From Acidobacteriota bacterium (GTDB taxonomy: Bacteria; Acidobacteriota; Thermoanaerobaculia; Multivoradales; JAHEKO01): a stretch of 11,097 bases of DNA. Both the position numbers and the translations under genes were made by a program. Below the pieces are notes generated by a model, which did not search any database, was not told where the DNA came from, and saw only the letters and a list, made by a program, of their open reading frames with translations. Shown piece after piece: positions 1 to 6,565 of the stretch; position 1 is the first letter of the stretch; the number at the start of each line of letters is the position of its first letter. The stretch covers positions 1 through 11,097 of the forward strand of contig JAOTZA010000088.1 in the NCBI GenBank assembly GCA_029861655.1, given 5' to 3'.

Positions 1-834
1 GCGCCAGGAGTCAAAGCCGTCGATGTGGAGAGTCCCGGAGGTCGATTCGACCGAGCCGCCGATGGCGCCCCAACGCGCCGATTCGATCGACGCACCGCCG
101 TTGGTCAAGCCGGTAAGACCCGAGAACCCGCCATCGTTGACCTCGACCAGGAACGCACCGTTACCGGGGTCGGCGCTCCAATCGATCTCGATCTTGTTCC
201 AGCCGGGTGTGAGCGGCAGCTCTTGTCCCGGCGTCATGGCCACTACCCCACCGCCGTCCTGCCGCGCCGACAGGTGCACCGCATCGACACCACCCGGATC
301 CTTTCTGAGCGTCAGCACGAACTGAGATTCGCCCGACCCAGAGTAGGCGGCGAAATGCTCGATCTCGTCGTCTGTCCCCAGGGTGAGATCGTCCAACCTC
401 ACAAAGAGCCTGGCGTGGTAGGCGGTCTCGGCAATCGGCGACGGGTCCTCGACCGAGTCGAAGTCCGAGGACAGCGCGGTGTCGATGACCGCCGTGAAAT
501 CCCCGCCGAGGGCCACCGAAAAGGCTTCGCCGAGTGAGATGACCTCTCCCGAGCGGAAGGTCGTTCCGCTTCCGAAGACCTCCAGATTTTCCGCCGAGAG
601 GTCGAGACAAGCCTCGAAGATCCCCTCGATCTGGGGCGGCTGTGCAGTAAGAGCCAGGGTGTCGTCCACCGTGCACTCGTCGCCGACCACCACCTCGAGT
701 CCATAGGTCCCGGCAAAGGCAGAGGTGGTCGTTACACTGACACTACCCGCCCAGGACGGCAGGACGGCGAGGGACGAGACGAGCAACAACGCCCAGCAAG
801 CAAGCGACTGTCTCGTAGCCCTCCGACGCCCCAT
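1..834 (-). CDS. Secreted LamG-like protein with coathanger-type repeat, partial (C-terminus off the window)
   Basis: This frame is open from the ATG at 834 to the window edge, giving 278 residues with no stop. Residues 1-30 form a Sec-type signal peptide: MGRRRATRQS, a hydrophobic core LLLVSSLAVL, then a likely cleavage near SWAG-S. Residues 31-50 (SAFAGTYGLEVVV) look like the first strands of a LamG/concanavalin-like module. Residues about 57-116 resemble the stacked-strand repeat I know as a '3-coathanger stack' (FEACLDLSAENLEVFGSGTT, then FRSGEVISLGEAFSV). Residues about 130-278 return to the LamG-like pattern, with ETAYHARLFVRLDDL, then GWNKIEIDWSADPGNG and finally LHIDGFDSWR. I infer an exported surface or extracellular binding protein; the ligand is unknown. 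The start is well supported by GGAGGAGGG seven bases upstream. The gene begins 3 bp after the DUF1501 stop, so translation is probably coupled. The domain calls are from memory of related proteins, not a search. Confidence 0.75.
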   Translation of the reverse strand, partial: MGRRRATRQSLACWALLLVSSLAVLPSWAGSVSVTTTSAFAGTYGLEVVVGDECTVDDTLALTAQPPQIEGIFEACLDLSAENLEVFGSGTTFRSGEVISLGEAFSVALGGDFTAVIDTALSSDFDSVEDPSPIAETAYHARLFVRLDDLTLGTDDEIEHFAAYSGSGESQFVLTLRKDPGGVDAVHLSARQDGGGVVAMTPGQELPLTPGWNKIEIDWSADPGNGAFLVEVNDGGFSGLTGLTNGGASIESARWGAIGGSVESTSGTLHIDGFDSWR

Positions 835-837
835 GGC

Positions 838-2184
838 CTACCCTCCTCCCCAGGCTGTCGTATCGCCTGACTCGAAGCCATCTGAGAAGATTGTCGAGCC
901 CGGCCCTCCCTTGTAGTCTGGCGGCAAGTCGGTCCCGGCAACGACGCCGAGCGGCGAATAGTCGGTGTACCCCGGAAACACGACTCCCAGCTTGTTGTTG
1001 CCGAGCCGGCGAATGAGGATCTCGGACAGCACCCGGCGGTAGTCGGTGGTGACGGCAAGGTCGTCACCTTCGAAGAGCTGACCGGCCGCCAGACCGGGCC
1101 AGTTGCCGTGAAGGCCTCCCGAAGCGTTTCCGCTCATCACCATCATCATGTTGCCGTGGCCGTGGTCCGTACCGTCATCGGCGTTCTCCACGAAGCGGCG
1201 ACCGAATTCGCTTTGCACCACCACGGTGAGACGTTGGGTGAAATCGGAGACGCCCGATCCGTTGAGATCAGTGTAGAGCGCATGCATACCCTGCGAGAGC
1301 TCTGTCAGAAGGCTCGGCAGCCAGTAGTCCTGGTTGGCATGGGTGTCCCAGCCCCCGAGGTCCAGCGTCGCCACATGCAGACCGAGCTCGAGCTTGATCA
1401 TTTGAGCGATCACCTGTAGGTGTTCGCCGAATTCGCCGGATGGATATGTCGCCCCGTTTGCCGGCGTGTAGGTGTCGCTGACAAAGAGATCGATCACATC
1501 CACCGCATCCAGCGCCTGCAGGCCTGTGATGTGGAGCAGCGAGCTATCGGCTTCGTAGAGGTTTCTCAAGCTGGTCCGCTGGGCGTCTCGCCACCGCCAG
1601 GGTCCCGTGTTGAGCGCAAAGATCCCCGGGTCGGCCAGATTGACGGTCTGGCGATCCCCGCGGAGGGAGGTCTGCTGCAGCCCTCCCATGGCAAGGGAAG
1701 GCATGATCATGGTTTCCGGAAGCGCCGCCGACGACTGCAGGTGACGCGTCAGCCAACCCGTTGGAGTGGTGCGGACACCGGGGGTTCCCAGCTCCATGAA
1801 CTCCATCGACTCGAAGTGGCTTCGATTGGCTTCCCCCGTTCCGGCAGCCTGGACGATCGAGAGCTTGTTGTCTTGGTAGAGCTCCTGTAGCGGTGCTGCC
1901 GCCGGATGCAGACCGAACTGAGAGCTCAGCTGCAACGCGGCGTTGGGGCCGGTCACAGGCACCTGGAGCTCCGCACGGGCGGTCTCGTAGTAACCGCGAT
2001 CCGGTCCCGCGACCGGCGGCATGAGGGTTAGGCCGTCCATACCGCCGCGAAGAAAGAGCACCAGCAGGACTTCCTGGTTTCCCGGACTCTGGGCAAAGGC
2101 CAGCGTGTTGAAGCGCGAGCCCGCCAGGCCGGCGATTGCTGCCGAGCAACCCACCATGAACCCCCTGCGGCTGATCTCACACAT
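838..2184 (-). CDS. DUF1501 family protein with Tat signal and C-terminal GFESGDTTAW tag
   Basis: The product has 448 residues. It starts MCEISRRGFMVGCSAAIAGL, a twin-arginine (Tat) signal with the RRGFM motif and a hydrophobic stretch ending near LAFAQ (residue 31). DUF1501 proteins are sulfatase/alkaline-phosphatase-like in fold; no enzymatic activity is firmly established for them. Typical motifs are present: FLRGGMDGL at 44-52, GGWDTH at 277-282, EFGRR at 326-330 and GTDHGHGN at 338-345. The family core ends near FPGYTDYSPL (about 403-412). A further tail ends in IFSDGFESGDTTAW plus GGG, a tag I recall at the C-termini of exported Acidobacteriota proteins. An AGGAGGAG ribosome-binding site six bases upstream supports the ATG at 2184. 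The DUF1800 gene stops 29 bp upstream, and the two families are habitual neighbours. I infer a secreted or periplasmic partner of the DUF1800 protein. Confidence 0.9.
   Translation of the reverse strand: MCEISRRGFMVGCSAAIAGLAGSRFNTLAFAQSPGNQEVLLVLFLRGGMDGLTLMPPVAGPDRGYYETARAELQVPVTGPNAALQLSSQFGLHPAAAPLQELYQDNKLSIVQAAGTGEANRSHFESMEFMELGTPGVRTTPTGWLTRHLQSSAALPETMIMPSLAMGGLQQTSLRGDRQTVNLADPGIFALNTGPWRWRDAQRTSLRNLYEADSSLLHITGLQALDAVDVIDLFVSDTYTPANGATYPSGEFGEHLQVIAQMIKLELGLHVATLDLGGWDTHANQDYWLPSLLTELSQGMHALYTDLNGSGVSDFTQRLTVVVQSEFGRRFVENADDGTDHGHGNMMMVMSGNASGGLHGNWPGLAAGQLFEGDDLAVTTDYRRVLSEILIRRLGNNKLGVVFPGYTDYSPLGVVAGTDLPPDYKGGPGSTIFSDGFESGDTTAWGGG
841..849 (-). promoter_or_regulatory. Shine-Dalgarno site of the LamG-like gene, inside the end of the DUF1501 gene
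   Basis: On the minus strand GGAGGAGGG lies directly before the DUF1501 stop TAG (840-838), and the next ATG is at 834. The GGAGG core is seven bases from that ATG, near ideal spacing. The same bases encode the final Gly-Gly-Gly of the DUF1501 protein. This fixes the start of the downstream gene and implies coupled translation. Confidence 0.7.
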
Positions 2185-2213
2185 CGTTCACTCCTCCTGG
2201 ACCGACAGGCTCC

Positions 2214-3971
2214 TCAACGCCACAGAAAATCCGGCGACAAAAAGATGAGCCCCACCATCGTCTGTAGCCGATCGCGGAGTTCCGAGTCGGTATCGAGCGG
2301 CAGGTCGAAGTCCGCGTTGACGCCCTGCGCCATGAGGTCCACGACCTGCTGGCGGTCGGCTGAGCTCATGGCCCGGGCCAGGACCCGGTCGATCCAGAAA
2401 TCGGCTAGCGCGTTGGCCGAACGCACTTCAACGGGTGTCTGGGCGAACGCATCCAGCCGGTAGTTGCCCGAAGGATCCTCGACATCGATCAACCAATTGG
2501 TGAGCTTCCAACTCAGGACCCGAGCGCCGGAGCTCACCCAGGCCTCGCTGAAGTCCGGATAACCGTTCGGCGGATGCCAGCCAAAGGGATAGTGGCCGGT
2601 GTTGTAGAAGAGCCAGTCGAACGTATTCGTGTCCGGATCGTCGTCGATGAAGGGGAAGTCCGCATCTCCGGCTCGCAGGACGCTGACCGCGGTATCGAAG
2701 GGTCTCTTCACCTTGACTGCCCAGGTGGTTCGGAACTCGCTCGACAACAGCACTGTCCGCACTACCTGGGCGATCTGATCCGGAGCGGTGGACTGGTCGA
2801 GAAAGACCTGGGCGGCCGTAGCCACGATACTCGCGGACGGGAAGTCGCCGATCAGACGACGGCAGATCTTCCTCGCCACAAAGCTCGCGGTCCCCGGGTG
2901 TGTGGCGAGGATATCGAGGACATCCTGCCCGTCCTTCTCCGCCGGTTGATTCGCCGGAAGTTGGACCCCCAGGACATTCTTGGCTCCATTCTCGTGCCAG
3001 TCAGAGCGGTAAAGAAACGCCGCGTTGCCGCTCTCGAGATCCCACCAGGGATCGGCATTGATCGACCAACCGGTCAGGCAGCGGGTGACCGCAAAGACGT
3101 CCTCGTCCACAAAACCCGCCTGCAAACCCTGGGCGTCGGTCGGAACCTGGTTCCTGGGTACCGCACCGTAGTAGTTCTCGTCACCCAGGGTGTGGAGCTC
3201 CATGAGCTCGCGGGCATAGTTTTCGTTCGGCCCATCCGCGGAATTAAGCCAATTGTCGAGATAGACGAGCATCGGCGTGCTCTTGGCCACGGCTTCCAAC
3301 ATCGTCCGGAAGTTCCCCAGCGCGTTGGCGCGGATGACGTCTCGGTCGTAGTAGACCCAGGTCGGCGCTTCGTAGAACTCCCAGCCGTAGATCGAGAAAT
3401 GGTTGTGCCAGAAATCCACCATGACCTCGAAAAGCTGCCTCTTGCTGTAGGCGGCGCGCAGAAAGGTCGCAAGCGTCGTCTCGGTGGCCGGACGGATCCG
3501 CTCGCTCCACTCTGGATCCGCAACCACATGATCGGCCCAGAGTTGAGCAAGAGACTTCCCCAGCGTCGTGTAGCCGGATGCCGCGATGCGTGCTTCGGCC
3601 GCACTGTCGTCAATCGATCCTGGGGCGAGTTGCTGATCGACCCAGGCCTGGAGCCGTTGATCATCGTCCGCGCCCAGAGCGTCGAACGCCGCAACGTCTC
3701 CCGGCCGTGGTCCGTACGCCGCTCGGCTGAGCGCGATGACGGAAACCGGCGGCACCACAACCGGGGCGCGCGAGGGACCCTGCCGCGATGCGGGTGTCTC
3801 GAGACCGGCGCCGCCCGAGCGGCGCATCGCGGCGTCATCGAAGGCCCTGCGGATCGAGCGGGAAATCGGCGAGTTCCCGGGATCTGCCGTCGCTCGACGC
3901 CGGCCGCTTCTCGCCATCGCCTCGACAAGAGCTTGGCGGCCGCGACCGGGTTTGTGAGCAGGAGCGGGCAT
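2214..3971 (-). CDS. DUF1800 family protein
   Basis: The product has 585 residues. DUF1800 proteins are of unknown biochemical function and are usually encoded next to DUF1501 proteins, as here (29 bp gap). Recognisable family segments are LSRAAYGPRPGD at 81-92, DFWHNHFSIYG at 186-196, NYARELMELHTLG at 251-263, FAVTRCLTGW at 293-302, FVARKICRRL at 364-373 and the C-terminal MVGLIFLSPDFLWR at 572-585. The first 75 or so residues are a basic, Arg/Pro/Ala-rich extension with no hydrophobic segment, so no Sec or Tat signal is visible although the partner DUF1501 protein has one. The ribosome-binding site for the ATG at 3971 is weak (GAGG about 14 bases upstream), so the true start could be internal, for example Met20 or Met49. 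The family assignment is firm; the role is unknown. Confidence 0.88.
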   Translation of the reverse strand: MPAPAHKPGRGRQALVEAMARSGRRRATADPGNSPISRSIRRAFDDAAMRRSGGAGLETPASRQGPSRAPVVVPPVSVIALSRAAYGPRPGDVAAFDALGADDDQRLQAWVDQQLAPGSIDDSAAEARIAASGYTTLGKSLAQLWADHVVADPEWSERIRPATETTLATFLRAAYSKRQLFEVMVDFWHNHFSIYGWEFYEAPTWVYYDRDVIRANALGNFRTMLEAVAKSTPMLVYLDNWLNSADGPNENYARELMELHTLGDENYYGAVPRNQVPTDAQGLQAGFVDEDVFAVTRCLTGWSINADPWWDLESGNAAFLYRSDWHENGAKNVLGVQLPANQPAEKDGQDVLDILATHPGTASFVARKICRRLIGDFPSASIVATAAQVFLDQSTAPDQIAQVVRTVLLSSEFRTTWAVKVKRPFDTAVSVLRAGDADFPFIDDDPDTNTFDWLFYNTGHYPFGWHPPNGYPDFSEAWVSSGARVLSWKLTNWLIDVEDPSGNYRLDAFAQTPVEVRSANALADFWIDRVLARAMSSADRQQVVDLMAQGVNADFDLPLDTDSELRDRLQTMVGLIFLSPDFLWR

Positions 3972-4015
3972 AGGAGATCGTCTGCCTCATTCCTATGGCC
4001 TCTCCGTGCGTGAGG

Positions 4016-4045
4016 ACTATGCAATCCGTCACACTCCGCCGGCAA
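4016..4045 (-). promoter_or_regulatory. Possible sigma70-type promoter of the DUF1800-DUF1501 operon
   Basis: On the minus strand TTGCCG (4045-4040) is followed after 18 bases by CATAGT (4021-4016), about 45 bases before the DUF1800 start at 3971. The match to TTGACA/TATAAT is only partial. Its -35 element touches the hairpin at 4045-4062. The site is plausible by position but weak by sequence. Confidence 0.25.
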
Positions 4046-4062
4046 CGGCCTCTCGAGGCCGT
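4045..4062 (-). terminator. Hairpin just after the mscS-like gene, possible terminator
   Basis: ACGGCCTC at 4045-4052 and GAGGCCGT at 4055-4062 are perfect 8-bp complementary arms around two bases; in practice the inner pairs would open to form the loop. It lies 13 bases past the mscS-like stop codon (4076-4078) in the direction of transcription. There is no following run of T on the minus strand, so it may be a Rho-dependent or mRNA-stabilising hairpin, not a classic intrinsic terminator. Confidence 0.35.
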
Positions 4063-4075
4063 CTCTCCAGAACTC

Positions 4076-4879
4076 TCAGTCGGCCCGGTGGACCACGATC
4101 TGATCGAACGGAATCTCGATCTCCGCCGCGTTGAGGGCGTCGTAGAGCGCGATCCTCACATCGTGCAACATGCCGAGATAGTCGTCGGTCGTCGCCCAGG
4201 GCCGCACTTCGAAGTCCAGCGAAGAGGCGCCAAAACCGCTGAAGTTGACCGATGGCGCAGGATCGCCCAGAACGGAGTCAACGCTCTTGCAGGCTTCGAT
4301 CATGACCGCCATCGCCCGGTTGACGTCGGAGCCATAAGCGATGCCGATCGCTATTCCTGCGCGGAGTCGCTTCTGGGAGGTGTAGTTGATGATGACATCA
4401 GAAGTGATCGAGCCGTTCGGAACGATGATCTCTTCGTTACTGGGCGTCGTCAGCGTACTGGCGAAAAGCCCGACGTTCTTGACCTGCCCATTCTCACCCG
4501 CCACCCGCACCTTGTCCTCGAGGGTGAACGGACGGAAGAGCAGCAGCATCACCCCGGAGGCGAAGTGGCCGAGGTTTCCTTGCAGTGCCAAGCCAACCGC
4601 AAGGCCTGCCGCGCCGAGGAGAGCAACGAGGCTGGTGGTCTGGACTCCCACCTTGCTGAGCGCTGCGATGACGGCAAAGGCCAGGACGGCGTACTGTGCC
4701 ATCGAAGAAAGAAACCGAGCCAGTGCTTCGTCCATGCCTCCACGGCGGGCGGCTCGCAGACAGAGCGCGTGGACCCATTTGGAGGCGATCCAGCCAACGA
4801 CAAAGATGAGAAGAGCCGTCGCCGCGCCGACGATCAGGCCCTGGTAGGGCTGCAGAAATTCGGGAAAGAGTTCGTCCAT
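4076..4879 (-). CDS. Small-conductance mechanosensitive channel, MscS family
   Basis: The product is a 267-residue inner-membrane channel that would open under membrane tension and release solutes during osmotic downshock. Membrane segments fall at about 13-32, 57-75 and 84-115. The third is the pore-lining TM3, with the Gly/Ala-rich pattern AALLGAAGLAVGLALQGNLG and then FASGVMLLLFRPF, very close to E. coli MscS. The cytoplasmic beta domain follows (VRVAGENGQVKNVGLFASTL and IIVPNGSITSDVIINYT at about 151-167), then the alpha/beta part ending IEIPFDQIVVHRAD. The length is about that of minimal MscS (E. coli 286), with no long N-terminal extension. The ATG at 4879 has GGAG eight bases upstream. 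It has no functional tie to its neighbours and is probably its own transcription unit. Confidence 0.93.
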   Translation of the reverse strand: MDELFPEFLQPYQGLIVGAATALLIFVVGWIASKWVHALCLRAARRGGMDEALARFLSSMAQYAVLAFAVIAALSKVGVQTTSLVALLGAAGLAVGLALQGNLGHFASGVMLLLFRPFTLEDKVRVAGENGQVKNVGLFASTLTTPSNEEIIVPNGSITSDVIINYTSQKRLRAGIAIGIAYGSDVNRAMAVMIEACKSVDSVLGDPAPSVNFSGFGASSLDFEVRPWATTDDYLGMLHDVRIALYDALNAAEIEIPFDQIVVHRAD

Positions 4880-5189
4880 CGATCAGACTCCTATTCTCTG
4901 GATTAACATCGATTCGCAGAAAACGCGCCCCGAGCTTAGACCATGGAAGCAGCGTCGGCAAAGCCTTCGAAGCGGCGATTCAGCCACGACTCCCATCCGC
5001 GACACGGTCGCAGATCCAGGCGTGAGACCGATCATTCCATTGGCGGTCATCGCGATGTGCACCTACCTTCTTTGGCGCGGCGGGGGGTACCCCGATGGCC
5101 TCGAGGATCGGCATGGAATCGACCATAAGTCCGAACCAGCCTGGCAGCCCGGGTGAGAAGCCCTGCTGGCTCTGCGGGACCGAGCGAAA
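4880..5189. other. 310-bp non-coding gap between der and the mscS-like gene
   Basis: No open frame here reads like a real protein. I also found no RNA gene, no strong hairpin followed by T-rich sequence, and no repeat beyond the short palindrome GGGGTACCCC near 5083-5092. The part nearest the channel gene holds its ribosome-binding site and a weak promoter candidate. The part just after the der stop has only a bulged six-pair stem around AGCC and GGCT, not a convincing terminator. Confidence 0.6.
4933..4961 (-). promoter_or_regulatory. Possible promoter of the mscS-like gene
   Basis: On the minus strand TTGCCG (4961-4956) and TAAGCT (4938-4933) are separated by 17 bases, placing a transcript start some 45 bases before the ATG at 4879. 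The -35 matches 4 of 6 consensus bases and the -10 only 3 of 6. It is listed because the gene follows a 310-bp gap and should have its own promoter. Confidence 0.22.
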
Positions 5190-6521
5190 CTACTGTTTGC
5201 GTCGGATCACCAGGCGAATCGGCACACCCGGCAAGGCCAGTTCGCTGCGGAAGAAGTTCTCCAGATAGCGCCGGTAGCTCGACCGCCGATCGAGGGTCCG
5301 GTTGGCGAAGAGCATGAAGGTCGGCGGTCCGGTCTTGACCTGGGTCGCGTAATACACCTTCCACGGTTTGCCGCCATGGGTCGGTGCGTGATGGCGAGCC
5401 AGGGCGCGTTCGACCAGCCGGTTGAGCTCCGCAGTCTCTAGCTGAGTTCGGAACGCGGTGAGGGCACGCTCTACGGCGGGAAAGATCTTCTCCACCCCGC
5501 GACCGGTCTTGGCGGAAACGTTCACCCGCTCCGGCGAGGACAAGAGCGACTCGAGCCGCGGCCAAGAGTCGTCGAGTTCGCGGCGCTTGTCCTCGTCCAG
5601 GAGATCCCACTTGTTGAACACGACTACGACGGCACGGTGGAGCTCCTTCACGAGCCCGGCGATCGTCAGGTCACCGGCGGTTACCGAGTCTACAGCGTCG
5701 ACGATCAGGAGCGCACAATGAGCACGTTCGATCTGCCTTCTGGCCATGAGGATCGCCAGCTCTTCGGCGGCCCCCGAAGCGCGGCTGCGGCGCCGAATTC
5801 CGGCGGTATCCACCAGCCGGTAGATCTCCTCGTTGTGCGTGAGCAGGGAATCGATGGGATCCCGAGTGGTTCCCGCCACATCCGAGACCAGCGCCCTCCG
5901 CGACCCCAGAACCCGGTTGAGGATCGACGACTTCCCCACGTTGGGTCGGCCGACGATCGCCAACCTCGACTCCCCCTCCACTTCCTCCACTTCCGGACGC
6001 GGCGGCAAGACCTCGTCCACCAACTCGTGGAGCCGGCCCAGTCCCACGCCGTGTTCCGCCGAGACCAGCGCGGTGTGCTCGATGCCCAGACCGTAGAACT
6101 CCGTAAAACCGTCCTTGGCCGCCTTGGTGTCGCTCTTGTTGACCACCAGGACGGTTGGCTTTCCCGTTCGCCGGAGGCGCGCCCAGACCTCCTCGTCGGC
6201 GCCCACGAGACCCGACTTGCCATCCACGACAAACAACAGCAGATCGCTCTCCTCCACCGCCAGGAAGACTTGATCGTTGAGGCCCAGTTGGTCCTTACCC
6301 AGAAGCAGTCCGCCGGTATCGATGAGCTGGACTTGCCCCGTTTCGGCGTTCCTGTCACCCGAAGCCTCTCCCAGGCGGGCCAACGCCACGACGCGGTCCC
6401 GGGTCACTCCCGGCTGATCGTGGACGATCGACTGCCGTCGTCCCACGAGCCGGTTGAAGAGAGTGGATTTCCCGACGTTCGGCCGCCCGACGATGGCGAC
6501 CGTAGGGGTCGGCATGCTCAT
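5190..6521 (-). CDS. der: Ribosome biogenesis GTPase Der (EngA)
   Basis: The product is 443 residues as drawn. Der is an essential double GTPase that helps assemble the 50S ribosomal subunit. The first G domain has GRPNVGKS at 12-19, DTGG at 68-71, NKSD at 128-131 and SAE at 154-156. The second has GRPNVGKS at 191-198, DTAG at 238-241, NKWD at 303-306 and SAK at 336-338. The C-terminal KH-like domain contains TGPPTFMLFANRTLD at 397-411 and ends IRLVIRRKQ. The loop between switch I and DTGG (about 47-63, GEASGDRNAETGQ) appears roughly nine residues longer than in common homologues. Two starts are possible, ATG at 6521 and ATG at 6515. The AGGA at 6525-6522 is six bases from the second but abuts the first, so 6515 (MPTPTVAIVG, 441 residues) is more likely. 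It lies downstream of rnr and a lipoprotein gene. Confidence 0.97.
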   Translation of the reverse strand: MSMPTPTVAIVGRPNVGKSTLFNRLVGRRQSIVHDQPGVTRDRVVALARLGEASGDRNAETGQVQLIDTGGLLLGKDQLGLNDQVFLAVEESDLLLFVVDGKSGLVGADEEVWARLRRTGKPTVLVVNKSDTKAAKDGFTEFYGLGIEHTALVSAEHGVGLGRLHELVDEVLPPRPEVEEVEGESRLAIVGRPNVGKSSILNRVLGSRRALVSDVAGTTRDPIDSLLTHNEEIYRLVDTAGIRRRSRASGAAEELAILMARRQIERAHCALLIVDAVDSVTAGDLTIAGLVKELHRAVVVVFNKWDLLDEDKRRELDDSWPRLESLLSSPERVNVSAKTGRGVEKIFPAVERALTAFRTQLETAELNRLVERALARHHAPTHGGKPWKVYYATQVKTGPPTFMLFANRTLDRRSSYRRYLENFFRSELALPGVPIRLVIRRKQ

Positions 6522-6565
6522 TCCTGAATCTATTCCCGAGGCTATTCCTGAGTCTATTCCTGAAT
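6518..6565 (-). repeat. 12-bp tandem repeat, four copies, at the lipoprotein-der junction
   Basis: Reading the minus strand, four consecutive 12-base units are ATTCAGGAATAG (6565-6554), ACTCAGGAATAG, CCTCGGGAATAG and ATTCAGGAATGA (6529-6518). Unit 1 encodes the last residues of the lipoprotein and its stop (I-Q-E-stop). Because the unit is a multiple of three, each copy adds another in-frame stop, giving TAG, TAG, TAG and TGA. The last copy holds the der Shine-Dalgarno AGGA and overlaps the first candidate der ATG. It probably arose by tandem duplication of the gene end followed by drift. Confidence 0.85.
6522..6526 (-). promoter_or_regulatory. Shine-Dalgarno site that favours the second der ATG
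   Basis: CAGGA on the minus strand directly touches the ATG at 6521, leaving no spacer, but sits six bases before the ATG at 6515. This argues for starting Der at the second Met. The motif is the conserved centre of the 12-bp tandem repeat. Confidence 0.55.

Noticed and set aside
2574..4013. Long plus-strand open frame of 479 residues opposite the DUF1800 gene
   Set aside because: It is a shadow of a GC-rich gene: the peptide has no domain pattern, while the minus strand encodes clear DUF1800 motifs.
5022..5156. Small plus-strand frame from GTG at 5022, 44 residues, with a hydrophobic start (IIPLAVIAMCTYLLW)
   Set aside because: No proper Shine-Dalgarno spacing, a Gly/Asp/His-rich remainder and no recognisable relation. 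It could be a small membrane protein, but nothing beyond one hydrophobic stretch supports it.
5151..5189. Stem around AGCC and GGCT after the der stop as a terminator
   Set aside because: It is a bulged stem of about six pairs with no T tract; too weak to annotate.
5637..6527. Plus-strand open frame of 296 residues opposite der
   Set aside because: Shadow of the Der gene, whose GTPase motifs are unambiguous on the minus strand.
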